From NCBI GenBank assembly GCA_944739405.2, contig OX123190.2, positions 26,138,807 to 26,202,806 on the forward strand: a stretch of 64,000 nt of DNA, written 5' to 3'. Positions 22,476-34,443 of this stretch are shown here, piece after piece. The position numbers and the translations under genes were made by a program. Origin of the DNA: Euclidia mi (taxonomy: Eukaryota > Arthropoda > Insecta > Lepidoptera > Erebidae). The notes under the pieces are model-generated. The model was not told the origin of the DNA. It ran no database searches and saw nothing but the letters and a program-made list of their open reading frames with translations. Position 1 is the stretch's first letter. Each line of letters opens with the position of its first letter.

Positions 22476-22921
22476 CAATTGTATATATTAATAAATATAT
22501 TTATATATAGTATATAGTTTATATGAATATTATATTATAATATGTGTTGATTATAGCTTATTTATCTACTGTAAGTATATAAGTATTGGTTTGTTATTTA
22601 GTAATTTGGTATTAGTATTATTTTGTATTGTATGTACGATTTATATGTAATATTTATATATATATATTTTAACTCATGTACAATATAATGTCAATAATAT
22701 GTACTATTATTTTCCTATTTATGACACTGTTCCTCATGGTACACCATAACCCACACTATTGTTCTTACATTTTAATTGTATTCAAGCTAGGTTGTCTGGA
22801 AGAGATCACATTTTGCGATAAGACCGCCCTGTTGTGCAACTAGTTTTAAGTTACTACATTAAATATTGTATCTCTAATGTTTACTGGTGTACAATAAAGT
22901 GTTAATCTATCTATCTATCTT
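20161..22921 (+). mobile_element. 5'-truncated CR1-like LINE
   Basis: Begins inside the endonuclease domain (NLHILPL…LLDLIF…YHDLIFLSY). It runs through RT into a ~440-bp 3' UTR containing TTGTCTGGAAGAGATCAC, GCGATAAGACCGCCC and GTGTACAATAAAG, ending in (ATCT)n at 22903-22920. Tandem short repeats at the 3' end rather than poly(A) are typical of the CR1 group. The same 3' UTR blocks occur at 41516-41752 and 42156-42621. ORF2 is clearly related to that of the LINE at 34860-38600. Confidence 0.8.
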
Positions 22922-24079
22922 ATTTGACTTCACAATCATCAATTATCTGCTTCCCTACCTTTCAATGGCGATACTGTAAAGTTGATAAAATGCAGTTACG
23001 ATATTGTACGTAGGAGGTGTCGAAATATCGTACCTAACAATGTTTCGTAATTTAGTTTTGTGCCTATCCTTTTTCCTTGCATTGAAGGTTTTATAGAAAA
23101 ATATACTTTGGATAAAATTTTAGGGGTTTTAAAATTTTAAATGCGTTTTACTCGAATTCGTGTTTTTGCTGTTACTGCACTTTAGGTTCGGGAGGGCAGT
23201 ATAAGTGTATGTTCTAGTTAACAAAAAACATACATAAGGAACGGAAATAAACAACTCCATGTCGATGGACCCCATTCATTGGCACGTTTTAAGGTCAATG
23301 CCTTGAAGGACTCGAAGTGAGTAAAACAGTGCGCTGATCATCAATCAAAACGGGTGTGATCAAAACATATGAGGTACGGATTATATTTACTTACGCAGAT
23401 TCTCCTACTCAAAAGCCATGTTTCCAGTATACCGAAAACGGCTAAAATATTTGCCAACAACAAAAAACACCCATCAGTATCTTGGCCAACTTAGTAATCA
23501 AATCCCAGATCTGCTGATAGCTACACGGGACACGTGAGGTCCCAGTATCGTTGATTGTTTATCGACCAGTGTGTACAACAAACTACCCACGCTATGTACC
23601 CAACAGACATATAATGAAGATTACACGTCCATAGTTACCGAGTTTACGTCACGTAGATAGTAATCAGTTTGAAATCGACCATTCGGTATCGAACTACCGG
23701 CTCGTTTCACATATTGGAGCTCACCCACCATTTCATGTCAATAGCGCTTTTGTATGGAAACCGCACAGTGGTCTAGGCAAAGGTGGTCTGAGCAATTACA
23801 GATAGCATTGCCTCCATGTCTATTATTTTGGGACATACGAGCTATAAGACTGGGGAGTATTGCCTGCTTGTGCGCGATTAGCTTAATCTTACTAACTATG
23901 AAAGAGTATTTGAATAAAATTCGGCTGTTATTTCATAAAAATGACACACAATTGTATATTCGTACAGATAATGCGAGGGGAGTCATAGTTTAACCATGCT
24001 ACTCTTGACGCTATATAATTAATAGGACGGTGAATTAATATGCTTACCTCATACAGAAATTTACCTAAGCGTATTAAAG
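22922..24079. other. Intergenic DNA, nothing recognised
   Basis: Mixed composition. The ORF at 23754-23993 has no recognisable domain and looks like chance. No repeat ends identified. Confidence 0.4.
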
Positions 24080-25556
24080 ACATAAAGACATAAAGACATA
24101 TTTATTTCTGCATTTTGGTTGTTTACAACACTTATACATGTCAAAACCCTATTCTAGATGATGCCGGCTTTTCCTAGCTAAATTACTTCTTGAGAAGAAA
24201 GGCCGAAACAAACTCAGAGTCATTTTTTTTGTCACTTCATTTTGTTTAGTATTTTCTTCATCTTTTAAAGTCCAGACAAAAAAAGGGTTTAGTTTGCAAG
24301 TACAATGCAGGAAATCATCTGACGCTTTTGACTGACTCGGCCCACTGATGGCCCGCATTCAACAGCAATCGTACGGCTCAACCTTGATTGAGGGAGCCAG
24401 CACGATCTGTATCACTATGCCTCCACGCCATCAGAAGGTGTATGCATAAGCATGTCAGCCTAAGCCATCAGACAGGTTGCCACAACTATTTGTTTATATG
24501 TTTAATAATGCCCACATCATACTCACAACTTTACAAGCTAATACATAGTAAAATACATGTTGCAAACAATATGTAAAAATAATAAAATTTTAACAATAAA
24601 ATGTCATATTATATTTAAAATGTCAAAAAATATTATTGAATGTCAATTCAGGAATAATAATATATTACTTAAGTAATTTTAAAAATAGTAAAAATTTAAA
24701 CAATAAAATGTCATATATTTAAAATGTCAGAAAATATTATTGAATGTCAGTTTAAAAATAATAATATATTACTTAAGTATTTTAAATGTCAAAAGAAAAT
24801 AAATAAAATAACAATGTCAAATCAAACAATGTCAAAACAAAATAAATAAAATTACAAATGTCAAATTAAAAATGTCAAAATGTAAAAATATAAGTATTAC
24901 AAATGTAAATAAAAATATCTTGTCACTAATTTCAAAATGTCACAATTCATAATTTTTAAACTCAATTCCAGGCATTTTTGTCTGCTAAATAATCTTTAAC
25001 TGTGTAATAAGCTTTTGAACACAAGCTCTGTTTAATAAATACTTTGAATTTATTAATACTTAGTTCCTGAATATTGCCTGGAATTTTGTTGTAAAAACGT
25101 ATGCTTTGACACTTGTAGGAGTTACTTATTTTTTGTAGTCTAGTTGAAGGTAGAACAAGTTTGTTTTTATTTCGTGTGTTTAATTTATGAACGTCGCTGA
25201 ATTTGGAAAACATATTTATATTTTTCCTGACATATAACAAGTTCTCATAAATGTATTGAGATGCGACAGTCATTATCTTAATTTCTTTAAATTTTTCCCT
25301 CAGTGAATGCCTTGAACCAAGACTGTAGATTGCACGAATAGCCCGCTTCTGCAGTACAAACACAGTTTGAATGTCAGCTGCGTTGCCCCATAATAAAATG
25401 CCATATGACATTATGCTGTGGAAATAACTAAAATATACTAATCTGGCCGTATCTATATCAGTTAACTGACGAATTTTATAAACCGCGTACGCTGCAGAGC
25501 TAAGTCTATTCGACAACTGACCTATATGTGGGCCCCACTGTAGCTTAGAGTCTAAG
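24080..25556 (-). mobile_element. 5'-truncated jockey-like LINE 3' end
   Basis: On the minus strand it starts at 25556 within the RT thumb (SKLQWGPHIGQLSNRLSSAA) and is open to 24962. A long A+T-rich 3' UTR full of AATGTCAAA words follows, then a block with TTTCGGCCTTTCTTCTC and GGAAAAGCCGGCATCATC. The end at 24080-24100 is tandem ATGTCTTT. The coding part matches the LINE at 50050-52930 (for example TDIDTARLVYFSYFHS). Non-functional by truncation. Confidence 0.75.
24962..25516 (-). pseudogene. Jockey-like RT C-terminal region, open but truncated
   Basis: 184 residues, including TARLVYFSYFHSIMSYGIL, LQKRAIRAIYSLGSRHSLR and a YYTVKDYLADK end, which are conserved in the C-terminal domain after the RT core of jockey/CR1-type ORF2 proteins. 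No catalytic motif is included. The upstream part is missing because reverse transcription stopped early. The remaining frame has no stop, unlike its relative at 52240-52930, which is split by a frameshift. Confidence 0.7.
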
Positions 25557-25698
25557 GAGGCTAAGGCTTAGAGTCTATTGGAAGACGCATGCCTCGTAGT
25601 AGAGGGCAGGCAGCATAATATATTAAATTGTGTTCATGCCAGTGTAGCATACTCGCGTGTTACAGTATGCGATGTTTTATGATGACGAATTGCTTACA

Positions 25699-26104
25699 CA
25701 CACATACACACATAACGTCACGCCTTTTATCCCCGAAGGGGTAGGCAGAGGTGTATTTCTACACCCACTTTTCGCCAGATATACCTTAGTCCCACGTAAT
25801 AAGGGGCGAGCCTATTGCCGTACCGGGCACATTTCCAGACTCCGTGCTGCTACTGGGAATTTCGTGACAGAAAAACCCAATAACACTGCCCGACCCAGGA
25901 ATCGAACCCGGGACCCCGGGAATCCCACGCGCACATTTATGCCGCGAGACCAACGAGGCAGTCGTATAGGGTTTGATGTCGAGTTTTCCGTCTCTACGCA
26001 AAGAAGGTATTTGCATCGTGTTATCCCTTAGTCGCCTCTTACGACACCCACGGGAAGATAGGGGGTGGTGACACTTGTATTCTATGCCGTCAACCACACG
26101 GCAC
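25699..26104 (-). mobile_element. Composite tRNA-derived SINE (long form), 15-bp target duplication
   Basis: GACGAATTGCTTACA flanks both sides (25684-25698 and 26105-26119). On the minus strand: a ~200-bp 5' module beginning GTGCCGTGTGGTTGACGG with GTCGTAAGAGGCGACTAAGG, then a tRNA-like module with B-box GGTTCGATTCC, the body AATAGGCTCGCCCC, and the 3' end CTCTGCCTACCCCTTCGGG with a TATGTGTG-type tail. Perfect flanks imply a comparatively young insertion. Transcribed by RNA polymerase III in principle and mobilised by a partner LINE. Confidence 0.78.
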
Positions 26105-26119
26105 GACGAATTGCTTACA

Positions 26120-27300
26120 ACAACTAGCTTTTTAAGTTTGACCTTAAAACATAATGCAAATGCTACCGAAAGCACGCAATTCGAAGCAAGGTTACACTTA
26201 ACACAACTTATATGATTCTGTGAATACGTGAAGACGTTACGTTCCTATCTTCCAGGCTCGTTATCTTATGAGTACAGTAGGTATATCTTACGATTGATTC
26301 CCAGCCTTATATTTTTCTCTAACATGTAAAAAAAACGTCAGAAGAGAAGAGAATATGTTAATGATAATTAGGTACTTAAGATTACAGCCGCTTGAATGTA
26401 TTTCAATATTTTCTAGATACTCTATCCTATGATTTACTTTTTAAGAGAATAATTTTATCAAAATAATAATTATGTATGTAGGTACTATGTTTTCAGTTGA
26501 ATGCGGGCGGCACAAGATCGGTATGTATGAGGAATTTTGGGCATAGAGTCAAGGCTCGCCATCATTTCATCATCAGAAGTCCAATGCTGGCTGGACTTAG
26601 GTCCAGTAGTATTCGACTCTGGGCTGAAATAATGTTAAGTATAGAAACAAAGCATTCTTTATCATTTTATCGATAACTTCGTACTTTGAGCCTTTCTATA
26701 TCATATTTTGTTGGACCACACAAATACTCATCATTTTTAATATCAGTGTGTCACCGCGTAGTGCCTGTAGCGTGGCCCTTTACTAATAGCAGCCTACTCT
26801 TAGCGATATCAGACGATACGAGTGAATGGGCTTAAGCAATTTAGTAATAGCTTAACTAACTTAACGGACTATAAATATCTGAAATGGATATTCTGGGAAA
26901 GTGCCACGATGGTCTGGCGACTAGAGTGTGGTATGGTAATTAGTGACTGTGAAATCTTAGAACCGATAGATAATGTGTATTTTAAATTAAAACTTCTGTA
27001 CATTATATTTTAAAATGAAGTGCTCGTCGCGTCCTGTTGGTCTGTAAGAACGCGATAAGTTTTAAAACTGCTGTAAGGATTTTGTAAGGTTTTCAGTGTA
27101 ATTCCTAACAAAGGTTTAGTAGAAGATGTATTTTACCCACGGCCAAAGCCTAGCTTACTATAAAGCTGTAGAGTTTGTTTATTTATCAAAATATAAGATA
27201 ACCTTATAAAATAATAATGAAGATACTACTTTGGCTTACATCAAAATTAGTAGACAAGAATATCACATTATATGCTCTGTGACATCACCTATTCTAATTT
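26120..27300. other. Intergenic DNA, nothing recognised
   Basis: A+T-rich. A possible SINE scrap around 26555-26640 (CATCATTTCATCATCAGAAG) is too short to classify. Confidence 0.35.
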
Positions 27301-27303
27301 ACA

Positions 27304-27790
27304 ACAACATTATAAACCTGACTGCCTCCGTGGTCCAGTGGATAGCGTATGCGACTGCTGATCGGAGGTCCCCGGGTTCGATTCCCGGGTCAGGCAAAAA
27401 TGTTACTGGGTTTTTCCGAATACTCAGTAGTAGGCCGGAGTCTGGTGATGTGCTCGGTAACGGCAATAGGCTCGCCCCCTATTACGTGGGACCTAAAAAT
27501 TCATGGCTAAATGTGGGTGTAATATTTTCACCTCTGCCTACCCCTTAGGGGATACAGGCGTGAGACTTTAAATAAATTAATTAAAAAAATAAACCTGAAG
27601 AGTTTCTTTCTTTGATAAAACATGAAATTTTTTGAGAAACAGCTATTTCGAATTGGAAAATCTTTTTGCGTTTAAATTCTATTTATCAAGGAAGGCTATA
27701 TAACATCAAGCTAAAAGTCACGAGTGCGAAACAGAAGCCATAAACATTTATGACGCGTGTCTAACCATAGGCACTATTATATTATAGCTT
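27304..27790 (+). mobile_element. Lep1-type Helitron fragment split by a SINE
   Basis: CATTATAAACCTGA at 27306-27318 joins, after removal of the SINE, to AGAGTTTCTTTCTTTG from 27599. That is the Helitron head. Further right come GGAAGGCTATATAACATCA and CGAAACAGAAGCC, which match the body of the copy at 1955-2159. The 3' CTAGT end is not clear. Confidence 0.5.
27319..27588 (+). mobile_element. tRNA-derived SINE (short form), 10-bp target duplication
   Basis: ATAAACCTGA lies on both sides (27309-27318 and 27589-27598). The 5' end CTGCCTCCGTGGTCCAGTGG contains an A box, and CCGGGTTCGATTCCCGG is the B box. The body has GGCAATAGGCTCGCCCC and ATTACGTGGGACC, and the 3' end CTCTGCCTACCCCTTAGGGG then GCGTGAGAC, with a TTAAAAAAAT tail. 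Same family as 25699-26104 and 28868-29294, but it lacks their 200-bp 5' module. Confidence 0.8.
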
Positions 27791-28856
27791 ATGTAGCTGA
27801 CCACAATATTTACTTGCCACCCATTTTGGGTATGGAATGGAATAAGGTAAGGTTATCTATAAGGTTTAATCAAACTTGTTGCCCGAATGATCATTGAATA
27901 CACAAATTGTGTGTAATAAATCTCCGAATACAATATTAGATGAACTGACATAAAAACCTAGATCGAGATTACGAAACAGAACATTTCGAAAAATCAAAAA
28001 ACAATAATACTATTTCGGCGTTTAAAAATCGGAACCTCACACAAAAACCGTATATATTTGATATATACAGCTCTGATGGTATATAAATTAAATAAGTCGT
28101 AGGATCTCCACGCTGAGATTTTTATTGATGGGCGTAATTTATTTGAACGGCACCCGCAGTGTGCTTTGGGAGAAATATTAAAGGCATTACAGCAAAAAGG
28201 CCTCTTCGAATTTATGAGCATCTCTTTCGTTGTTTGATAACGTTCAAGTTTTCATGGTGAGACGCACAGGTTTTTAGAATGTTCTCGAAGCTTGAAACTG
28301 GATTCAAATAGAAGATTAATTCAGTGGAGTTATTTAATATCAACAAGTTTGGCTGTACTTTGTGTGTTTACGGTAACTGCGTTATCGATTGGCGGCTTGG
28401 TGTGCTGGGAAGCGGTGCTAACTAAATTATAAGTTGTTCAGTTATTAGCAGTGAACGGTATTGAATCGGAGTAATTGGTACTTGCACGAATACAGTAGAC
28501 GTGAATGGTCCAGAGTGTTATAACGTATCTAATCGCGTGTATGTGTATGTTTTTATGTTTGCTGTCTTTGTTATAATTAGGTATGTATTTATGAACAGTT
28601 TTTGTATGTTGGTATACCTATATCCCTTTTACACGAATGTGCAAAATGTGTAAAAGATAAATATAAAACACCAAAAACACAAAAGAAAAACACATTGCTA
28701 GATATGATTATACTCATAACATTACTATACACTTCTTTATTATAGCGCTGAATTTGCAAAATAAATAACATCCAATTTGAAAATCACAAACTATTTTACA
28801 TCAATTAATAAAACAATAATCTGTATTCAGTAGAAATTATATTCCTAAGATTTATT
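27791..28856. other. Intergenic DNA, nothing recognised
   Basis: No convincing gene. Chance ORFs only; an A+T-rich tract with a few G+C-richer words around 28370-28530. Confidence 0.4.
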
Positions 28857-28867
28857 AAAACGTAACA

Positions 28868-29294
28868 CATACACATACATACATATCGTCACGCCTTTTA
28901 TCCCCAAAGGGGTAGGCAGAGGTGTATTTCTACACCCACTTTTCGCCAGATATACTTTTGTCCTACGTAATAAGGGGCGAACCTATTGCCGTACCGGGCA
29001 CATTTCCAGACTCCGTGCTGCTACTGAGAATTTCGTGACAGAAAAACCCAATAACACTGCCCGACCCAGGAATCGAACCCGGGACCTCCCGATCCCACGC
29101 GCACATTTATGCCGCGAGACCAACGAGGCAGTTGTATAGGGTTTGATGTCGAGTTTTCCGTCTCTACGCAAAGATGGTATTTGCATCGTGTTATCCTTTA
29201 GTCGACTCTTACGACACCCACGGTAAGATAGGGGGTGGTGACACTTGTATTCTATGCCGTCAACCACACAGCAAAAAAAATATATAATAATCAA
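28868..29294 (-). mobile_element. Composite tRNA-derived SINE (long form), 11-bp target duplication
   Basis: AAAACGTAACA flanks at 28857-28867 and 29295-29305. Nearly identical to the copy at 25699-26104 over its whole length: GTGTGGTTGACGGCATAG module, tRNA-like B box, and the CTCTGCCTACCCCTTTGGGG end. An extra A+T stretch (29274-29294) lies between the conserved head and the right target duplication. Confidence 0.75.
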
Positions 29295-29305
29295 AAAACG
29301 TAACA

Positions 29306-31000
29306 TTTGTAAGATAAGGCAGATAAGCCTTAGAAACGCTTAATTAACGTGAATGCATATCAAGAGCATTAAGGGTTCCAGTCGTATATCTTCGACATTT
29401 GCTCATTAATATTGAATTTGTACACGCTAGTGTAAGAACCAAAACACAGTCTAAATCTATATGCACCATAACTCCACACGTAAACCCCTAAATACCAAAA
29501 AACATTTAAAACTCCATGGTACACTTAAGATATTCACGCAACACTGAACAACACTGTTGCCCATCATCCACGAAAATCGAAACCATATCAAATATCAAAT
29601 TTTTTTTTAAGTCAAGCGGGCATAACGCGACTGGACGTCGGCGCTCGGGGCAAAAGCTACATATATTTTTGTAATTAATTTCCCAGGTGTGTAGTAAACA
29701 ACTGTAGAGAACCCTATTCCTTGTTTATGCTGCTTCCCCGGGCACTTTTATGAACATATTAAGCTGTCAAACGTAAAATTTTATTTAGTTTTCACGATGC
29801 ACGTTAGATAGAGGTCATTGGTAAATGTTTTATAGTTTTTATGGGGTTTGGGATGGTGCTTAATGATTATTGATTTTATGTTTTAGGTGTTATTTATTTA
29901 TTATGTACCTACATATATGGACTCAACCCTAACATAATATAATAATGTGTGATGTAAATGCTTTTTCGTAGTTTTATTTTATTTTGAAAAAAACTATATA
30001 CTGGAAATACTGAAGTAGAACATACATTTCAACTAGGTACTATAACTGTAGTACTTATCAATAAGGTTTATAATCTCCCTCCAAAAAAGCTTACCTTCAA
30101 ATATTACTTCATACGTTTCTATGATAGAAAACATTATATTTGAGAAAAAAATATGAAAAAGTAGCAGAACGCAGCAGGACACATTATATTTCCGAGAAAA
30201 CCACCCAGAAATTGCCATATCAAAATTAAATAAACGATAATCCTCGGTCTACTTTTGACCTGGAACTTAAAACTTCACCGAGGTCGTGGGTATTTCTGAA
30301 CTATAAAGTCTGCATAAGCATTTCTTTGCTTGAGAAAACTTTGTCTTCTTAAACAGTTGGTAGAATGCCAGAAGAAAATAAACGGTTAATTTTAATAAAG
30401 AAGCGTTGCTTGGTAAAATTATCTACGAAGCTCAGAGTTTAATTTGTATCGTGCAAGTATTATAACGCTATCCTTTCCGTACCGTTCCCCGTTTTACATT
30501 CGTACGTAATTGTATAATGAGGGAGAAAGAATGGACGTGTGAGAGATTAATGTCCCATCGTCTGACTAAGAACCTACGCAGACCGCCGGCTGGATTTATA
30601 TGTGTAGGTACATATTTAACTACAAAAAAATAACACTGATACGAGAATTGTTTGTAAGAAGAATGTGAGACCAAATGACGATGGGCGGAATCGTCCCCAC
30701 CCATCAACAAAAATGAAATGTAGCTCAATAGACACATCTTGGCAAGATGATATTTTTTTACTATGGGGACGTTGCCCAAAAGGATGGGATTGTCACAGTA
30801 ATTAACGGTTTAACAAATATTCGTATAAGTACGTATTTTTGACGATTATTTGTAAAACACCTACTCATTTATGTATTCATTAGTGCACAGCAGTGAACAT
30901 AGACCAGTAATATTAACACTCACTATTATTATTTGCCTACTATGAGCATTATAAGCATGAATAATTAGAAGAAAATGAATTCATTCATTTATATTATACT
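29306..31000. other. Intergenic DNA, nothing recognised
   Basis: A+T-rich. The segment 30470-30790 is somewhat richer in coding-like composition but every frame is closed by stops and no domain is visible. Confidence 0.4.
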
Positions 31001-31001
31001 A

Positions 31002-31137
31002 TATGGCGCCAGCGGTCTCGTCCGCGTCAATTTTATTTTATATATAAAAAAAAACCGCATTAAAATCCGTTGCGTAGTTTTAAAGATTTAAACATACATA
31101 GGGACAGACAGACAGAAGACAGACATTGTTTAATACT
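31002..31137 (+). mobile_element. Lepidopteran repeat fragment (CCGCATTAAAATCCGTTGCG type)
   Basis: GGCGCCAGCGGTCTCGTCCG, then an A+T stretch, CCGCATTAAAATCCGTTGCG, and AAACATACATAGGGACAGAC. These blocks are frequent in lepidopteran interspersed repeats. Class not determinable from the fragment. Confidence 0.45.
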
Positions 31138-31154
31138 ATGTAGTGGTTATTATA

Positions 31155-31540
31155 TAAGCGCAGCGATAGCCAGGAGATACCAACGGATTGCCATGCAGAC
31201 GGAATCGGGTTTGAATCCATTGGGACTTTTCGAAGTTATGTGCGTCTTAAATTGTTAATTATCGCTTGCCCCGTGCCTTGGAGAGCACGTTAAACCGTCG
31301 GTCCCGGCTGTCATGAAGTTGTTTGACTACCGTTACGTGGAGTCAGTACCCTCAAATAAACTGATACTGGTCTTAACCATGGAATATTGCTATCCCCTTG
31401 GGTTGCGGAGGTCAGACGGCAATCGCTCTGTGGAAAAGTTGATATTCTGTAATATCTAGTTAGACCAGTAAGCGGACCTCGGACTCTAAGGCGTGTAAGT
31501 CTTGGATGCAACCGAGATAACGCTAGGGCGATGATGATTC
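31155..31540 (+). mobile_element. SINE-like repeat, copy 2
   Basis: Same block order as 19140-19500: GCGATAGCCAGGAGATACC, CGGATTGCCATGCAGACGG, a degenerate B box, GTTATGTGCG, TTGCCCCGTGCCTTGGAGAG, GGTTGCGGAGGTCAGACGG, and the tail GCTAGGGCGATGATGATTC. Divergence between the two copies is high, so the family is old here. Confidence 0.6.
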
Positions 31541-31799
31541 ATTTATATTCGTTATTTTCCTATTATTCATTCATTATCATTAAAATGTTTAAAAATACAT
31601 TATTTTTTATTTTGTATAGTTACTAAATCATATTTTGTACTGTAACATAACCATAATGTCAAAATAACTTACACGTGTAAAATGAAAATATAGGTTAATT
31701 AATAATAATAAATTGTTTTTTATTTATATATCCCACGGATTTAAGTAAAAGAAAGGATTTTAATCAAGTAGTGGATACTTAAGGTACACATTTTCCCAG

Positions 31800-32045
31800 A
31801 TAGCAGGCAAACTTGTGACAAGTTTGATTTTTCTTTGATTCTAAATTGCTGCGTCAAATATGATGAGGCAAATTTGTGACAATATAGCTGCAAAATTGTT
31901 AAGTCAAATATGAAGTTTCAAGTTTGCGACAATATTGCTCAAATATTGTTATGACAAATATGATGTTTCAAGTTTGAGGCAAGCTTGATGCAAGCTTCAC
32001 CGCTACTATGACGCGCGCGCGAGACTTGCGCCACCTATTTGCCTG
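31800..32045 (+). repeat. Degenerate ~50-bp tandem repeats (GCAAGTTTG/CAAATATGA)
   Basis: Three to four units of about 50 bp alternate CAAGTTTGCGACAATATTGC and AAATATGATGTTTC. CAGGCAAA at the left edge (31803) and TTTGCCTG at the right (32038) form a short inverted pair. No coding. Confidence 0.5.
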
Positions 32046-32442
32046 ATCCTTTCGGTAAAGTTCGGTTAACTTTGGCTCGGATTTTGGTTGACACTTGACA
32101 GACTGACGTGCAGAGTGACCGTTTGCTTGTTGTTAAAATAATTTTCTTCTGCTGAAGATTCTTACTAGTATAACTAACTACCTAGTCCTAGCTCTCGTGT
32201 TGCTAAACAAAGTTCAACTAGCACCCGATCAGTTTGTGCTTGTGAAATAGATTATTATCCTTTTCGTTTTGGCGGAATTGAGGTAAGTGTCTTTTATATT
32301 TTTTGTAGCTTCTAGCTGTATTCACATACAATCTAAAATAAAAGTCCACGTTTAATGTTATTTACAGCCTCACAGGGTATTCGAGCCCTACGGCTCCTCT
32401 GTTTTAGTTATAAGTTGTGTCATGCTATTTAATTGTATCAGG

Positions 32443-32674
32443 CGCTTTGCCCTACCTTTGTAAAAAATTCAAATCATTGACACTCGACATTAAACCTTTG
32501 TACCGAACAGTTGATCTTTTAATTACTCACCCAGAAGTTCTAAGACCTCAAGAAATGTCGAAATTGACAAGCAAAACCTACAGTCCAGATCCAGATAATA
32601 TAAATTACGACGATTATATTGGCAAATCAGAACTTCAAGAACCAACGATTCCTAAGGAGTTTGAAGAGACTTAA
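32443..32674 (+). CDS. Candidate terminal exon of an unknown gene
   Basis: A TTTAATTGTATCAG acceptor-like sequence ends at 32442. The frame then runs ALPYLCKKFKSLTLDIKPLY, through an acidic middle (SPDPDNINYDDYIGKSE), to a stop at 32672-32674. AATAAA occurs about 20 bases later. Upstream, 32100-32281 ends in GAG|GTAAGT and could be a 5' exon, with an intron of about 160 bp. If so, translation could begin at the ATG within the exon (MSKLTSKTYSPD). I recognise no domain. It could equally be a transposon scrap; no second piece supports it. Confidence 0.28.
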
Positions 32675-32858
32675 AGTTTGAACAGTGGAAGATTAATAAA
32701 ACGTTAGTCTTGCAGACATGAAAATATATGTAATCCGGTTACCAATGCATTCTGACTAAACAGTGACATTCTACTTTTAAACAAAAATCATAGTATAAAA
32801 GCACCACTAAAAAAGAAACATATCAGCCTAGAATACAAAGAGGTTTCATATCGCTACT

Positions 32859-34443
32859 TCAACACCTTCTCTCGATGTGTAGACCTAGCTGTTCTTGTAG
32901 GCTGATAAGCCTCGGCCTAGCCAGTGGCTTTGTGAAGAGATCTGCCAGCTGCTTCTCAGTGCTGATCCTATTCACTTTCAGATCTCCAGCAGTCACCAAT
33001 TCTCGCACAAAGAAGTGGCGTATTCGAATGTGCTTAGTTCTTCTATGGAACTCAGGATTCTCAGCTAATCTCACATCCGCTTCGTTATCCACATAGAGAA
33101 CAGGTGAAGCCTCCATCTTCGTCATGCCTTGCATTAGACGAGCTAGCCAAATGCTTTCTTTCGCTACCTCATTAGCTGTGACAATCTCGGCTTCTGTAGT
33201 GGAAATAGCCACACTGGGTTGTCTCTGGCTCAACCATGACACGGCGCCTCCAGCATAAATGCATACAACTCCAGTAGTTGATCTCCCTGTTGTCAGATCT
33301 CCACCGTGATCTGCACCACCGTAACATTCCATAACACCTCTCCTGTAATCCTTCTTATACAGAATTCCCATATCTGGAGTGTACTGTAGATATCTTAGCA
33401 TGCGCTTCAACCGAACACAATCCGTGGAGTTGGGTTTTCCAAGCTTCTGGATACTACACTGACAGGTTATGCTATGTCAGGCCTTGTGCACACCATCAGA
33501 TAAGCAAGAGCACCTACTACTGTTCTATAATTCTTCAGAAAGTAGTCATCAACCTCCTCTGCTTCCTGGGGTACAGGGTCCTTTACCATAGGAGTGCTTA
33601 CTGGTTTACAGTTTTCCATACCAAATCTCTTCAAGATTTACTTTACATAAGAAGTCTGGTGTATTCTAATATCACCGCCTTCTCTGACTTCAACCTCCAT
33701 ACCCAAGTAATACGATACAGGTTTATAAGTCATCGCAAACTTCTTTTTCAATTACTAAATGAATTCATCAATCAGTTCTTCATTTGAACCGGTTATAAGA
33801 CCGTCGTCGACGTATTGAAATAGTTTATGATCGTCGTGTTCCAACATCGTGGAGTCTGTTTTAACCCATACAAGCTTTTCTTAAGCAAGCATACTCGTCC
33901 GCTACCATCATCATATCCTTCCGGTTGCAGCATGAATATCTCTTCCTCAGTCAACGAACCATATAAAAAGGCTGTACAAATGTCAAACTGTAGTGCCATC
34001 CCTTCATTAGCTGCTAAACTCAGCACCGCTCTAATAGTTGCCATCTTAGCTACGGAGCTTAAGGTCTGATCATAATCTTCCCCTTTCTTCTGTCTAAAAC
34101 TTTTTACGACAAGACGTGCCTTATATTTATCAATTGAACCATCTGGGTTTAACTTCACTTTATAGATCCATTTACAAGGTATTGCTTTCCGATTCTTAGG
34201 CAATTTTTCAAGAACCCACGTTCCATTTGCTTTTAAGGATCCAATCTCGCAATCCATAGCTTTGCGCCAATGGTCTTTATCTGGGCAATCTATAGCTTCC
34301 TTGTAAGTTCCTGGTTCGTAGTAACAATCATCGCTGGTATTGACATGAGAAACGTAATCATTGAATTTCAATGGTCGCTGCAGGAGTGATCGATCTCTGA
34401 GCTGCATACCTTGCCTGCCCAATTCAATAGATTCGTCTTCCAA
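32859..34443 (-). pseudogene. Copia RT and RNase H, broken
   Basis: From 34443 downward: a WRKAMDCEI start, then the IPCKWIYKVK, KARLVVKSFRQKKG, FDICTAFLYG and KSLYGLKQTPRCW blocks of copia RT. At about 33800 the frame shifts, and the catalytic YVDD (33803-33814) is read in the next frame, followed by stops near 33760. RNase H resumes by 33410: YGGADHGGD, TGVVCIYAGGAVSW, STTEAEI, YVDNEADVRLAENPEF, KHIRIRHFFVRE and LADLFTKPLAR. The domain order is normal for copia pol. Confidence 0.8.

Noticed and set aside
25786..26175. ORFs of 124-129 residues across the long SINE, and 28983-29306
   Set aside because: They fall on a non-coding tRNA-derived SINE. Similar frames in the second copy reflect sequence identity, not coding.
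27330..27396. Possible tRNA gene (A and B boxes, CCGGGTTCGATTCCCGG)
   Set aside because: Part of a SINE with target duplications and a LINE-derived 3' end, so not a functional tRNA.
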